NCBI GenBank assembly: GCA_963651465.1
Contig: CAVJPS010000017.1
Location: 8,760-72,759 of the forward strand
Origin: SUG2458 sp963651465
GTDB taxonomy: Bacteria > Bacillota_I > Bacilli_A > RFN20 > CAG-826
DNA: 64,000 bases
Direction of reading: 5' to 3'
Within the stretch, counting starts at the first letter, position 1, and every line of letters starts with the position of its first letter. The notes below the pieces were generated by a model. It worked only from the letters and a program-made list of their open reading frames with translations, ran no database searches and was not told where the DNA came from. The position numbers were made by a program, and so were the translations under genes. Positions 9,981-18,717 of this stretch are shown here, in pieces.

Positions 9981-10526
9981 TTATAATGATAAAATTTCTT
10001 TTTCTTTTGCTGCAAAGATTTCATCAACTTTTTTAGTTGCTTCGTCAGTAACTTTTTGAATATCTTGTTCTAAACGTTTCTCTTGATCTTCTGGTAAAGA
10101 ATCATCAGCTTTTGCTAAATCAATGAATTCACGACGAACATTACGTAAAGCTACTTTTGCATCCTCACTATATTTCTTACCAACTTTGACTAATTCTTTT
10201 CTTCTTTCTTCAGTTAAAGGTGGGAAGATTAAACGAATTGAAGTACCATCATTAATTGGGTTAATGCCTAAATCTGATTCGTTTAAAGCAGCAACAATTG
10301 CTTTACAATCATTTCTATCATAAGGTTTAATTAATAATTGACGTGGTTCAGGTGTTGAAATAGAAGAAACTTGATTAATAGGTGTCATAGAACCATAATA
10401 ATCAATTTCAATACGATCTAAAACCGAAGCGTTAGCACGTCCTGTTCTTAATGTTTTTAATTGTCCTTCAAAAGAATCAATTGTTTTATTCATTTTTTCT
10501 TGGCATTCTAATGCAAGTGCGTCCAT
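9981..10526 (-). CDS. frr: Ribosome recycling factor
   Basis: RRF separates post-termination ribosomes together with EF-G. The 181-residue length is typical (about 185), and family blocks are clear: LKTLRTGRANASVLDRIEIDYYGSM-type opening, ISTPEPRQLLIKPYD, LGINPINDG, and the C-terminal coiled-coil helix EDQEKRLEQDIQK. Its AAGGAG site is formed by the last codons of pyrH, 10 bases upstream of the ATG, so translation is probably coupled. A terminator follows directly. Confidence 0.98.
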   Translation of the reverse strand: MDALALECQEKMNKTIDSFEGQLKTLRTGRANASVLDRIEIDYYGSMTPINQVSSISTPEPRQLLIKPYDRNDCKAIVAALNESDLGINPINDGTSIRLIFPPLTEERRKELVKVGKKYSEDAKVALRNVRREFIDLAKADDSLPEDQEKRLEQDIQKVTDEATKKVDEIFAAKEKEILSL

Positions 10527-10531
10527 TTAAC

Positions 10532-11254
10532 TTATTCTCCTTTATAAATTTTTGTACCAACTTTTTCTCCGTTAATAACTTTAGTAACGTTAGTTGGATT
10601 ACTCATATTGAAGACATGAATAACTAAATTGCTTTGCATACATAAAGACAAAGCAGTTAAATCCATAACTTTTAAATTTTTAGTTAACATATCATCAAAT
10701 GTGATTTCTTCGATAAATTTTGCATTCTTATCAACATGTGGGTCAGCTGTATAAACACCTTCAACATCGTTTTTAGCCATTAAAACAGCTTGAGCTTCAA
10801 TATCCATTGCTCTTAATGTTGATGTTGTATCAGTTGTAAAGAATGGGTTGCCAGTACCACCAGCAAATATTACAACACGTCCTTTTTCTAAATGACGAAT
10901 TGCACGACGACGAATATAAGGCTCAGCAACAGCACGAACTTCAATTGCACTCATAACACGGCAATCTAAGCCGTTGTTTTCAAGTGCACTTTGTAATGCA
11001 AGGGAATTAATAATTGTTCCAAGCATTCCCATATAATCAGCAGTGCTTCTTTCAATACCAATTTGTTCTGCAAGTTTACCTCTCCAAATGTTACCTGCTC
11101 CAATAACAATAGCAACTTCAACTTTTTGATTAACCATTTCCTTAATTGCTAATGCTACATTGTTTAATTGTTTTGAGTCAAGGATGCGATGATCAACTTT
11201 ATCTGCTAAAGCTTCACCACTTAATTTGAGTAATACTCTTTTGTACTTAGCCAT
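10532..11254 (-). CDS. pyrH: UMP kinase
   Basis: The bacterial hexameric UMP kinase phosphorylates UMP to UDP in pyrimidine metabolism. It has 240 residues, the usual length, with LLKLSGEAL, VIGAGNIWRG, AEPYIRRRA and FAGGTGNPFFTTDT (the nucleotide-binding loop). The start is the ATG giving MAKYKRVLLKLSGEA, 5 bases after GGAGG; a longer frame extends 17 codons through the tsf terminator and is unlikely. It is separated from tsf by a terminator-like hairpin and coupled to frr. Confidence 0.97.
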   Translation of the reverse strand: MAKYKRVLLKLSGEALADKVDHRILDSKQLNNVALAIKEMVNQKVEVAIVIGAGNIWRGKLAEQIGIERSTADYMGMLGTIINSLALQSALENNGLDCRVMSAIEVRAVAEPYIRRRAIRHLEKGRVVIFAGGTGNPFFTTDTTSTLRAMDIEAQAVLMAKNDVEGVYTADPHVDKNAKFIEEITFDDMLTKNLKVMDLTALSLCMQSNLVIHVFNMSNPTNVTKVINGEKVGTKIYKGE

Positions 11255-11273
11255 ATTTTCCTCCCTAAGTTTT

Positions 11274-11302
11274 TTTAAAAAAGCGCTCCAAAAAGAGCGC
11301 TT
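11274..11302 (-). terminator. Terminator between tsf and pyrH
   Basis: A GC-rich 8-bp stem (AAGCGCTC / GAGCGCTT) with a 6-base loop is followed by TTTTTT on the - strand, 5 bases after the tsf stop. It probably lowers pyrH-frr expression relative to rpsB-tsf. Confidence 0.85.
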
Positions 11303-11306
11303 CAAT

Positions 11307-12185
11307 TTATTTTGCTTGATTCATGACTTCTTCTGCGAAGTTGTCTTGACGTTTTTCGATGCCCTCACCAACAACGTAACAAACAAACTTAACAACGTCA
11401 AGTCCTTTGTTAGCTAAAAATTTACTTACTAATGGTGAATCATCTTCCATAATGTATTCTTGATCGTATAAAACTAAATCAGCAAATGTTTTATTAACTT
11501 TACCTTCGACAATTTTGACTAAAGCTTGTTCAGGTTTACCTGCTAACTTTTCATCATGTCTTGCTGCTTCTAATTGAACTTCTTTTTCATGTTCTAAGAT
11601 TTCAGCAGGGATATCTTGTTTTGTTTTATATTGAGGTTTTGAAGCAGCAATATGAACTGCTAAATCTTTAGCAATTGCTGGTTCATCCTTGTTAATTAAT
11701 GAAAGTGCTGAAACTTTACCACCCATGTGGATGTAGTAACCAAATGATTGGCCTTCAGCTTTCTTAACGATTTCAAAACGACGTAAGTCTAATTTTTCAC
11801 CGATTTTAACTGTAGCGTCAGTGAAAAGATCTTTAACTACTTCTTTAGCAGCATCTAAATCTGCAGGTTCATTAGCTAAAATTAAATCAGCAGAATTGTT
11901 TAATAATTCTTTAAATGCATCACCTTTAGCAACGAAGTCAGTTTCACAGTTGATTTCGACGATAACAGCTTTGTCACCACTTGTTTTAACAATTGTTAAA
12001 CCTTCAGCAGCAATACGTGTTGCAGCTTTCTTAGCAGCTTTAGCAATACCTTTTTCACGTAACCAGTCACATGCTTTGTTGATGTCCATATTGCTTTCTT
12101 CTAAAGCTTTTTTACAGTCCATCATACCAGCGCCTGTACGTTCTCTTAATGCTTTAATTGATTCAATCATTGATGGTGCAGCCAT
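11307..12185 (-). CDS. tsf: Translation elongation factor Ts
   Basis: EF-Ts exchanges GDP for GTP on EF-Tu. The 292-residue protein has the N-terminal UBA-like domain (IKALRERTGAGMMDCKKAL) and the core motif INCETDFVAKGDAFKEL that contacts EF-Tu. Length matches Bacillus EF-Ts (293). Its AAGGAG lies in the last codons of rpsB, 8 bases before the ATG, giving close coupling to S2. Confidence 0.98.
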   Translation of the reverse strand: MAAPSMIESIKALRERTGAGMMDCKKALEESNMDINKACDWLREKGIAKAAKKAATRIAAEGLTIVKTSGDKAVIVEINCETDFVAKGDAFKELLNNSADLILANEPADLDAAKEVVKDLFTDATVKIGEKLDLRRFEIVKKAEGQSFGYYIHMGGKVSALSLINKDEPAIAKDLAVHIAASKPQYKTKQDIPAEILEHEKEVQLEAARHDEKLAGKPEQALVKIVEGKVNKTFADLVLYDQEYIMEDDSPLVSKFLANKGLDVVKFVCYVVGEGIEKRQDNFAEEVMNQAK

Positions 12186-12190
12186 TTTAA

Positions 12191-13231
12191 TTACTCCTTA
12201 TCTTCAGCTGGTTTTTCAGCTTTTTTTGTTGCAGCTTTCTTTGCTGCAGGTTTTTTTGCAGGTTTTGCTTCTTCAGCAGTATTTTCTGTAGCTACAGCTT
12301 CTTCAGCTGGTTTTTCTGATTTAGGTGCTTTAGGAGCAGCCTTTTTTGTAAAAGGTTTTCTTGTGAATTTCTTTTCAGAATTTTCAGCTTCTTCTCTTGC
12401 TTTAGCAGCAGCTTTCTTTTCAGCATCTACTTTATCAGCATTTTTGATAGCGTCTGTCATTGTAACAGCTTCGCCTTCATCTTTTGTATAAGCAACAACA
12501 GTTTGTCCACCTTTTGATTCAACAATAGCGTCAGCCATAACTTGTAAAATTAAGCGAACTGAACGAACTGCATCATCATTTGCAGGAATTGCGTAGTCAA
12601 CTTCATCAGGGTCACAGTTTGTATCAACGATACCAAATAGTGGAATACCTAATTTACGTGCTTCAGCAACTGCGTTGTGTTCAATACGTGGATCGATAAC
12701 AAAGATAGCGTTTGGTAATTTACGCATTTCTTTAATACCACCAAGGTTTTTATCTAATTTTGCTTTTTCTTTTTGAAGTAAAGCAACTTCTTTCTTAGAC
12801 ATAGTATCTAATGTACCATCTTCTGCCCAAGCTTCTAATTGTTTTAAGTATTTAATACGGTTATTAACTGTCTTAAAGTTTGTTAATGTACCACCTAACC
12901 AACGGTTTGTGATGTAGAAAGAACCAGAACGTAAAGCTTCTTCTTGAACAGCTTCTTGACATTGTTTCTTTGTACCAACAAATAAAACTTTACCGCCTTC
13001 ATCAACGATAGCTTTTAATGCTTTGTAAGCTTCGTCAATTTTTTCAACTGATTTTTGTAAATCAATAATGTATACACCATTACGTGCACCGTAGATGTAT
13101 TTACCCATTTTTGGGTTCCATCTTCTTGTTTGATGACCAAAGTGGACACCAGCTTCAAGAAGTTTTTTCATTGTAATGACTTGAGCGTCTGCTGCTGGCA
13201 TTACTTCTTCCATTGTTTTTTCTTCACTCAT
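12191..13231 (-). CDS. rpsB: Ribosomal protein S2 with long Ala/Lys/Glu-rich C-terminal tail
   Basis: S2 belongs to the small ribosomal subunit. Residues 1-250 are ordinary S2 (LLEAGVHFGHQTRRWNPKM, GTKKQCQEAV, RWLGGTLTNFKT, VDTNCDPDEVDYAIPAND). About 95 further residues follow, built of Lys, Ala, Pro and Glu in short repeats (such as KPAKKPAAKKAATKKAEKPA). Family members usually stop near 240-260. The tail is in frame and followed directly by tsf, so it is not a fusion error visible here. It resembles the disordered tails seen on S2 of some reduced Firmicutes and may bind RNA. GGAGG lies 8 bases before the ATG, with a structured leader upstream. Confidence 0.97.
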   Translation of the reverse strand: MSEEKTMEEVMPAADAQVITMKKLLEAGVHFGHQTRRWNPKMGKYIYGARNGVYIIDLQKSVEKIDEAYKALKAIVDEGGKVLFVGTKKQCQEAVQEEALRSGSFYITNRWLGGTLTNFKTVNNRIKYLKQLEAWAEDGTLDTMSKKEVALLQKEKAKLDKNLGGIKEMRKLPNAIFVIDPRIEHNAVAEARKLGIPLFGIVDTNCDPDEVDYAIPANDDAVRSVRLILQVMADAIVESKGGQTVVAYTKDEGEAVTMTDAIKNADKVDAEKKAAAKAREEAENSEKKFTRKPFTKKAAPKAPKSEKPAEEAVATENTAEEAKPAKKPAAKKAATKKAEKPAEDKE

Positions 13232-13360
13232 TGTGAAAGCCTCCTATAGTTTTTATTTCCTCCACTACTTCGAACAATAACACCTTTCATTTGCACCCTT
13301 GTGCGAAAGGACTATAATATTGAATCCATAGTGTGTGAATTACTTGTGTTTCCACAAGCG
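13232..13360 (-). promoter_or_regulatory. Structured 5' leader of rpsB, likely autoregulatory
   Basis: The leader between promoter and start is about 125 bases. At its very 5' end is a hairpin CTTGTG-GAAA-CACAAG with a GNRA tetraloop (13343-13358). Further on is a second hairpin, CCTTTC-GCAC-AAGG-GTGC with a four-base bulge and GAAAGG (13283-13310). S2 leaders that bind S2 are known in bacteria; whether this fold matches a described class was not tested. A second purine-rich SD-like stretch (GTGGAGGAAAT) lies upstream of the real one. Confidence 0.6.
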
Positions 13361-13365
13361 TTAAT

Positions 13366-13394
13366 ATTATATCTTATTTTAAGTAATATTACAA
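13366..13394 (-). promoter_or_regulatory. Sigma-A promoter of rpsB-tsf
   Basis: The - strand has TTGTAA, a 17-base spacer and a perfect TATAAT. The start would fall at about 13359, immediately before the first leader hairpin. Confidence 0.8.
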
Positions 13395-13402
13395 TGACGA
13401 AT

Positions 13403-14311
13403 TTATTTTTTCTTTGCTCTTGGGTGAGACATTTTATAAGTTTCGTTAATCTTTTCCATACTTATATGAGTATATATTTGAGTTGTGCTTAATGATTCAT
13501 GTCCGAGCAGTTCTTGTATAACTCTTAAATCAGCATTATTGTCTAATAAATGAGTCGCAAAAGTATGTCTTAAAATATGAGGGTGTAAATGAACATATAC
13601 GCCGGTTTTTTCTTCTACTTGCTTTAAGATATATTCTAGCCCCCTAGTCGTTAACCTTTTACCATTAAAATTAACAAACAAATTATCAGGAAGTTCAGTA
13701 GAAGTATTCTTACTTAATAAAATAGGACGACATTTCTTTAAATATTCATTAATCCATTTTTGAGCAACTTTAGAAAAAGGTACAATTCTTTCTTTATTTC
13801 CTTTGCCTATAACATAAAGTATTCTTTTTCTAACATCAATTTGACCTAATGTTAAAGAACAAAGTTCTGAAGCTCTTATCCCACTTGAATACATAAGCTC
13901 TAAAATAGCTTGATCTCGGGATACTAAAAAATCTTTACGTTCACTATTTGTTTTTAAAAGTTTTTCTACAGTATCATAATATAGAAACTCGGGTAATCGC
14001 TTTTCTATTTTTGGTGTTTGTATAGTTAAAAATGGATTAATTGTAATTATTTCTTTTTCAACAAGGTAATTATAAAAGCCACGCAAGGTACTTAAACGTC
14101 TTTTAAGTGTTTTTTTACTAATACCACGTTCTAACTCGTCAGTTAAAAAATTACGTATTTCATCGTGATTTATATCAAGATAATTAATCAATGAATTTTC
14201 ACAATATAAACGAAATATTTTTAAATCCTCAGAATACGCACTTATAGTTTCAATTGAATAACCGTAATTAAAACGTAATACATCTAAAAAATCGTTAATC
14301 TTACTTTCCAT
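13403..14311 (-). CDS. xerC: Tyrosine recombinase XerC (CodV position)
   Basis: XerC-type recombinases resolve chromosome dimers at dif. The 302-residue protein has an N-terminal SAM-like core-binding domain (SIETISAYSEDLKIF) and the catalytic set: Arg in SSGIRASELCSL, Lys in YVIGKGNKERIVP, HILRHTFATHLL, LLGHESLSTTQIYTH with the nucleophile Tyr. All six residues are present. The ATG overlaps trmFO by 11 bases and has TGGAG 8 bases upstream; a TTG eight codons earlier is less likely. The topA-trmFO-xerC order equals Bacillus topA-trmFO-codV, so XerC rather than XerD is inferred from context; hslV, hslU and codY do not follow. Confidence 0.9.
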   Translation of the reverse strand: MESKINDFLDVLRFNYGYSIETISAYSEDLKIFRLYCENSLINYLDINHDEIRNFLTDELERGISKKTLKRRLSTLRGFYNYLVEKEIITINPFLTIQTPKIEKRLPEFLYYDTVEKLLKTNSERKDFLVSRDQAILELMYSSGIRASELCSLTLGQIDVRKRILYVIGKGNKERIVPFSKVAQKWINEYLKKCRPILLSKNTSTELPDNLFVNFNGKRLTTRGLEYILKQVEEKTGVYVHLHPHILRHTFATHLLDNNADLRVIQELLGHESLSTTQIYTHISMEKINETYKMSHPRAKKK

Positions 14312-15587
14312 GAATTGTACTCCACCAATTGTCAATACTATTAATAGATTTTGTAGCTTGTTCTTCTTTATCCTTTAAAGGCTGATACATAATCCCAAAA
14401 TTTGCATTCATTGGGGAAAAGTTTTTAGGATTACACAAAGTAATGTAATTTAAAAGTGAACCAATCATTGTATCAAGAGGTGGTTCTACTAATTCTAAAT
14501 TTTCTAATTTACGAGCAGCATTAATTGCAGCTATTATTCCTGTACAACTCGATTCAACATATCCTTCGACACCACTTAATTGTCCAGCAATAAAGACATT
14601 TTCATGTCCTTTAATAGATAAATTTTTATTTAAACATTTAGGAGCACAAACATAAGTATTACGATGCATTAAACCATATCTAACATATTTTGCATTTTCA
14701 AGCCCGGGAATTAAACCAAATACTCTTTTTTGTTCTGGATAAGTCAAGTTAGTTTGAAAACCCACAATATTGTATAAACTACCAGAAACATTATCTTGTC
14801 TTAATTGAACAACAGCGTATGGTCTATCATCTTTAGTACGTCCAAGACCCATAGGCTTTAAAGGACCATATCGTAAAGTTTTTTCACCACGTTTTGCAAT
14901 AGCTTCAACCGGCATACAACTTTCAAAATATTTTGTATCCATATCATGTAACAAAGCAGTTTCAGCATTAACTAATTCATTATAAAATTTTTCATATTCT
15001 TCTTTATTCATTGCACAGTTAATATATGAATCATCACCTTGTTCGTAACGTGATTTAAAATAAGCTTTATTAAAATCTATTGAATCTTTTAAAACTATTG
15101 GGGAACACGCATCAAAAAAGCTTAATGTATCATCACCAATTAAACGCTTTAAATCAATAATTAAATCTTCACTACTTAACGGACCAGTTGCAACAATTGT
15201 AACTTTCGAATCATCTATTTTTGTTATTTCTTCATTATGAATAGTAACATTAGGATTATTTTTAATAAATGATGTTATTTCATCTGCAAATAAATCACGA
15301 TCAACAGATAATGCATTACCAGCAGGTACACTAGTCTTCGCAGCAACTTTCATTGTTAAAGAATCCATGTGTCGCATTTCTTCTTTTAATAATCCACATG
15401 CATTATCAAGTTTATTTGATTTTAAAGAGTTAGAACATACTAGCTCTCCGAATTTATCAGTATGATGAGCACCAGTTGTTTTAATAGGACGTTGTTCATA
15501 TAAATCAACATGGTAACCATGATTTAGCAAATAATTTGTAGCTTCTACGCCAGCAAGTCCAGCACCAATTACAATAATATTTTTCAT
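14301..15587 (-). CDS. trmFO: tRNA (uracil-5-)-methyltransferase TrmFO (folate/FAD-dependent)
   Basis: TrmFO makes m5U54 in the T-loop of tRNA from methylene-tetrahydrofolate and reduced FAD. The 428-residue protein opens with the FAD dinucleotide fold VIGAGLAGVEA, followed by LYEQRP and the conserved ELVCSNSLKSN block; later GQLSGVEGYVES is the family C-terminal FAD signature. Length is normal (about 435). The ATG (MKNIIVIGAG) has AAAGGTGAT just upstream; a GTG three codons earlier lies on that site. It is transcribed after a topA terminator and overlaps xerC. Confidence 0.96.
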   Translation of the reverse strand: MKNIIVIGAGLAGVEATNYLLNHGYHVDLYEQRPIKTTGAHHTDKFGELVCSNSLKSNKLDNACGLLKEEMRHMDSLTMKVAAKTSVPAGNALSVDRDLFADEITSFIKNNPNVTIHNEEITKIDDSKVTIVATGPLSSEDLIIDLKRLIGDDTLSFFDACSPIVLKDSIDFNKAYFKSRYEQGDDSYINCAMNKEEYEKFYNELVNAETALLHDMDTKYFESCMPVEAIAKRGEKTLRYGPLKPMGLGRTKDDRPYAVVQLRQDNVSGSLYNIVGFQTNLTYPEQKRVFGLIPGLENAKYVRYGLMHRNTYVCAPKCLNKNLSIKGHENVFIAGQLSGVEGYVESSCTGIIAAINAARKLENLELVEPPLDTMIGSLLNYITLCNPKNFSPMNANFGIMYQPLKDKEEQATKSINSIDNWWSTIHGK

Positions 15588-15628
15588 ATATATCACCTTT
15601 TTTATAATAACACTAACTTCGTATAATT

Positions 15629-15660
15629 AAAAAACATTCAGCATAATTATCTGAATGTTT
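15629..15660 (-). terminator. Terminator after topA
   Basis: The - strand forms a 10-bp stem AAACATTCAG / CTGAATGTTT with a 9-base loop followed by a T run, nine bases after the topA stop. trmFO lies 40 bases downstream, so readthrough or another start is needed for trmFO-xerC. Confidence 0.8.
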
Positions 15661-15668
15661 TGTTAAAA

Positions 15669-17789
15669 TTATTCTTTTTTGTCTATAACGTATTTCTCAA
15701 CGTATTTGCATTTAGGGAAATTTGTACAACCAAGGAAAGATTGTTTACGGCGTGCACTAGTACGTAAAATTAAATCTCCTCCACAATCTGGACACTTTTT
15801 GATTACAATAGGTGCTTCTTTTTCTTGTTGTTTAATATAACGACATTTTGGAAAGTTACTACATGCTTCAAAAACATCGCCTTTACGAGATTTACGATAT
15901 ACCATTGGTGAGCCACAATTTGGACAAATTTCACCAGTTTCTTTTGGTTGCTCTTTTTCTTCTTTAACAATATATTTACAAGTTGGGTAATTTGAACAAG
16001 CAATAAACTCTCCAAATTTACCTTTTTTCTTAACTAAATAGCTACCACAATTTGGACAAATACCATACGATTCAATATATTCTTCAGGAATTTTATATTC
16101 TGTTTTAATTGCGTTATCTAATAATGGATAGAAGAAATTGCAAAAGCGATTTAATATTTGAACTCTTGAGTTATTAGCTTTTGTAATATCATCTAATTTT
16201 GTTTCAAGATCAGCAGTAAAACCAGCTTCAATAATTTCCCCAAAGAATTGATCTAAATATTCAATTGATAACATACCTGATTTTTGAGGAATTAGAGAAC
16301 CTTTTTCAGATTTGACATATGCTCTTTTTGTAATTAATGAAATTGTTGAAGCATAAGTTGAAGGACGTCCAATTCCTAAATCTTCCATTAATTTAACAAC
16401 TTTAGCTTCTGTATAATGGGCAGGAGGTTCAGTTGTATGTTTCTTTAATTCAATGTTTTCACGTTTAAAGATATCTCCGACTTTAATGTTACTAATAGAT
16501 TGTTGTTTATATTTCTTTTCATCTTCTTCAGTTTCACTATCTTTATATAAAATTGAGAAACCATCAAATAATGTGGTTTCACTATTTGCTTTAAATTCTA
16601 AATCGTTAGTGTTAAATCTTATTGTTGATAATTCATAAGTATTAGGAGACATTAAAGACGCAATAGCACGGTTATAAATCAAGCAATACAAACGATATTC
16701 ATCACGAGTTAAATAAGGTTTAACAAATTCAGGAGTACGAGTAATTGATGTAGGTCTAATTGCTTCATGTGCGTCTTGAATTTGTCCCTTCTTATGACGA
16801 GCATTTGTATTACCTAGATAATTACTGCCATATTTTTCTACAATAAATTCTTTTGCACTTTCTACGAATTGAGGGCTTAGTCTAACTGAGTCAGTTCTCA
16901 TATACGTAATTAAACCAACAGTTTCTTCTCCTATTTTTTTACCCTCATATAATGCCTGGGCGATTGCAGCTGTTTTACTAGTTACAAAACCACATTTAGA
17001 AAAAGCTTCTTGTTGCATAGTAGAAGTTGTAAATGGACTCTTACTTTCTCTTTTCTTACTAACTTTTGAAATGTCGCTAACAAAAAATTCATCACCAACA
17101 CGTGAATAAACATTCTTAGCGTATTCTTCGTTATCAAGTTTAGCACTTTCACCATTCACTTTATCTAATGATACATCGATAGTAATATTGCCATTTGTTA
17201 TATTACCATCTATTGTCCAATAATCTTCAGGAACAAAAGCATTAATTTCTTTTTCGTGATCAACAATTAATTTTAAAGTAGCAGATTGAACACGTCCAGC
17301 AGATTCAGTTTTAATTTTTCTTTTTAAAACTTTAGTTAATTCAAAGCCAACGATACGATCAAGAACACGACGGCATTCTTGAGAATTAACTAAATCCATA
17401 TTAATTGTGCGGGGATTATTAATTGCTTCTTGTATTGCGTTTCTTGTAATTTCATGAAATTCTAAGCGCTTTGTAGTAGCAACATCGAGTTTTAATACTT
17501 CAGCTAAATGCCAAGCAATAGCTTCTCCTTCACGGTCAGGGTCGGTTGCAAGTATGACTTCAGAAGCTTTTTTTGCTGCTTTACGTAAATCTTCTATTTG
17601 TTTACCTTTCTTCTTGTCTTCGATATAGTCAGCTTTAAAATCATTATTTAAATCTACTCCAAGTCCACCTTTACCATGTGTACTTAAATCACGAATATGA
17701 CCATATGATGCCATTACTAAATAATCTTCACCAAGATATTTACCAATTGAATTACATTTTGCTGGAGACTCAACAATAACAAGCTTCAT
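15669..17789 (-). CDS. topA: DNA topoisomerase I
   Basis: This type IA topoisomerase relaxes negative supercoils. The 706-residue protein has the Toprim domain (VIVESPAKCNSIGKYLG, ATDPDREGEAIAWH), the active-site Tyr in GLITYMRTDS near 295, and three C-terminal C4 zinc fingers between about 575 and 700 (CPNCGSYLVKKKG...CSNYPTCKY; CPNCGSPM...CSNFPKCRY; CPDCGGDL...CTNFPKCKY). Length matches Bacillus TopA (691). GGGGGA lies 5 bases before the ATG. It follows dprA as in Bacillus and has its own -35-rich promoter upstream. Confidence 0.98.
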   Translation of the reverse strand: MKLVIVESPAKCNSIGKYLGEDYLVMASYGHIRDLSTHGKGGLGVDLNNDFKADYIEDKKKGKQIEDLRKAAKKASEVILATDPDREGEAIAWHLAEVLKLDVATTKRLEFHEITRNAIQEAINNPRTINMDLVNSQECRRVLDRIVGFELTKVLKRKIKTESAGRVQSATLKLIVDHEKEINAFVPEDYWTIDGNITNGNITIDVSLDKVNGESAKLDNEEYAKNVYSRVGDEFFVSDISKVSKKRESKSPFTTSTMQQEAFSKCGFVTSKTAAIAQALYEGKKIGEETVGLITYMRTDSVRLSPQFVESAKEFIVEKYGSNYLGNTNARHKKGQIQDAHEAIRPTSITRTPEFVKPYLTRDEYRLYCLIYNRAIASLMSPNTYELSTIRFNTNDLEFKANSETTLFDGFSILYKDSETEEDEKKYKQQSISNIKVGDIFKRENIELKKHTTEPPAHYTEAKVVKLMEDLGIGRPSTYASTISLITKRAYVKSEKGSLIPQKSGMLSIEYLDQFFGEIIEAGFTADLETKLDDITKANNSRVQILNRFCNFFYPLLDNAIKTEYKIPEEYIESYGICPNCGSYLVKKKGKFGEFIACSNYPTCKYIVKEEKEQPKETGEICPNCGSPMVYRKSRKGDVFEACSNFPKCRYIKQQEKEAPIVIKKCPDCGGDLILRTSARRKQSFLGCTNFPKCKYVEKYVIDKKE

Positions 17790-17814
17790 AAAATTCCCCC
17801 TTTATGCATATTAA

Positions 17815-17843
17815 TTATTATGAGTTATTCTTTCAAATGTCAA
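17815..17843 (-). promoter_or_regulatory. Candidate promoter of topA
   Basis: The - strand has a perfect TTGACA with a 17-base spacer before TAATAA. The -35 is strong, the -10 is poor, and alternative -10 positions one or two bases away are possible. Confidence 0.45.
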
Positions 17844-17903
17844 CAACAAAAATTTAATCACTTTTTCTTTATTTATATATTAAATAAAAGATTTTAAAAA
17901 AAA

Positions 17904-18671
17904 TTATAAATTTTCCAAAATATCATCTGCGGTTTCCACTAAAAAAGCACCATCTTTAATTAATTTATTACAAACATGAAGGCCATCAACATTATGTGGT
18001 AAACAATATATATCGCGTCCATAATCAAGAGCAAAACGAACCGTTATCATTGAGCCAGAATGCTCTTTTGCCTCAATTAAAAACAGTGCTTTACATAAAG
18101 TTGCAATAATTCTATTTCGTTCAGGGAAATTAGAAGCCTTTGGTTCAACGTCAAAAGGATATTCACTAATTAATAAATGATTATCTTTTATTGCTTCATA
18201 TAATTTTCGGTTTTCGTAAGGATAACAATTTTCAATTCCAGATCCTAACACAGCAATTGTCCTGCCTCTAGCGTCAATTGTCGATTGATGAGCAATTGAA
18301 TCAATACCTCGAGCCATTCCAGAAATAATTATTCTTTGTTTTGCTAAATCACGAACTATGTCGTAACATTTTTCACCCGCGTATTTTGAATATTCTCTTG
18401 CCCCAACTACAGCAATAGAATCTTCTTTAAGAAAATCAATATTGCCATAATAATAAAGTACAAAAGGAGGCCTATATGATTTTTTTAAATTATCAGGATA
18501 ATCTTTATCAACTAAAGTTATATAGTTTGCTTTATTTTTTTCCTTTAATAATACATATTCTTCATCATTAATTTTTTCTTTTACTTTTATCGCATTATAT
18601 ATATCTTCCCAGTTTCCATTATATTTTAGGGAAAAATATAATACGACATCTTGAGCATCATATTTAAACAT
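17904..18671 (-). CDS. dprA: DNA processing protein DprA
   Basis: DprA loads RecA on incoming single-stranded DNA during transformation. The 255-residue protein has the Rossmann-like DprA core: IAVVGAREYSKYAG, IISGMARGIDSIAHQ, TIAVLGSGIENCYP, ISEYPFD, FPERNRIIA, and HSGSMITVRFALDYGRDIYCLPH. The N-terminal SAM-like part is short, and it stops without the winged-helix domain found in many DprA proteins, which is common in Firmicutes. The ATG follows AGGTGGTG by 7 bases, and that SD is inside the 3' arm of the rnhB terminator hairpin. Other competence genes are not in the window. Confidence 0.93.
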   Translation of the reverse strand: MFKYDAQDVVLYFSLKYNGNWEDIYNAIKVKEKINDEEYVLLKEKNKANYITLVDKDYPDNLKKSYRPPFVLYYYGNIDFLKEDSIAVVGAREYSKYAGEKCYDIVRDLAKQRIIISGMARGIDSIAHQSTIDARGRTIAVLGSGIENCYPYENRKLYEAIKDNHLLISEYPFDVEPKASNFPERNRIIATLCKALFLIEAKEHSGSMITVRFALDYGRDIYCLPHNVDGLHVCNKLIKDGAFLVETADDILENL

Positions 18672-18672
18672 T

Positions 18673-18704
18673 AAAAAACACCACCTATTTATAATTAGAT
18701 GGTG
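18673..18704 (-). terminator. Terminator of rnhB that contains the dprA Shine-Dalgarno
   Basis: The - strand forms a 9-bp stem CACCATCTA / TAGGTGGTG (one G-U) with an 8-base loop and then TTTTTT, ending two bases before the dprA ATG. The SD of dprA (AGGTGG) is the 3' arm, so the hairpin both looks like a terminator and hides the ribosome binding site. Confidence 0.75.
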
Positions 18705-18717
18705 ATTTATAAAATTC

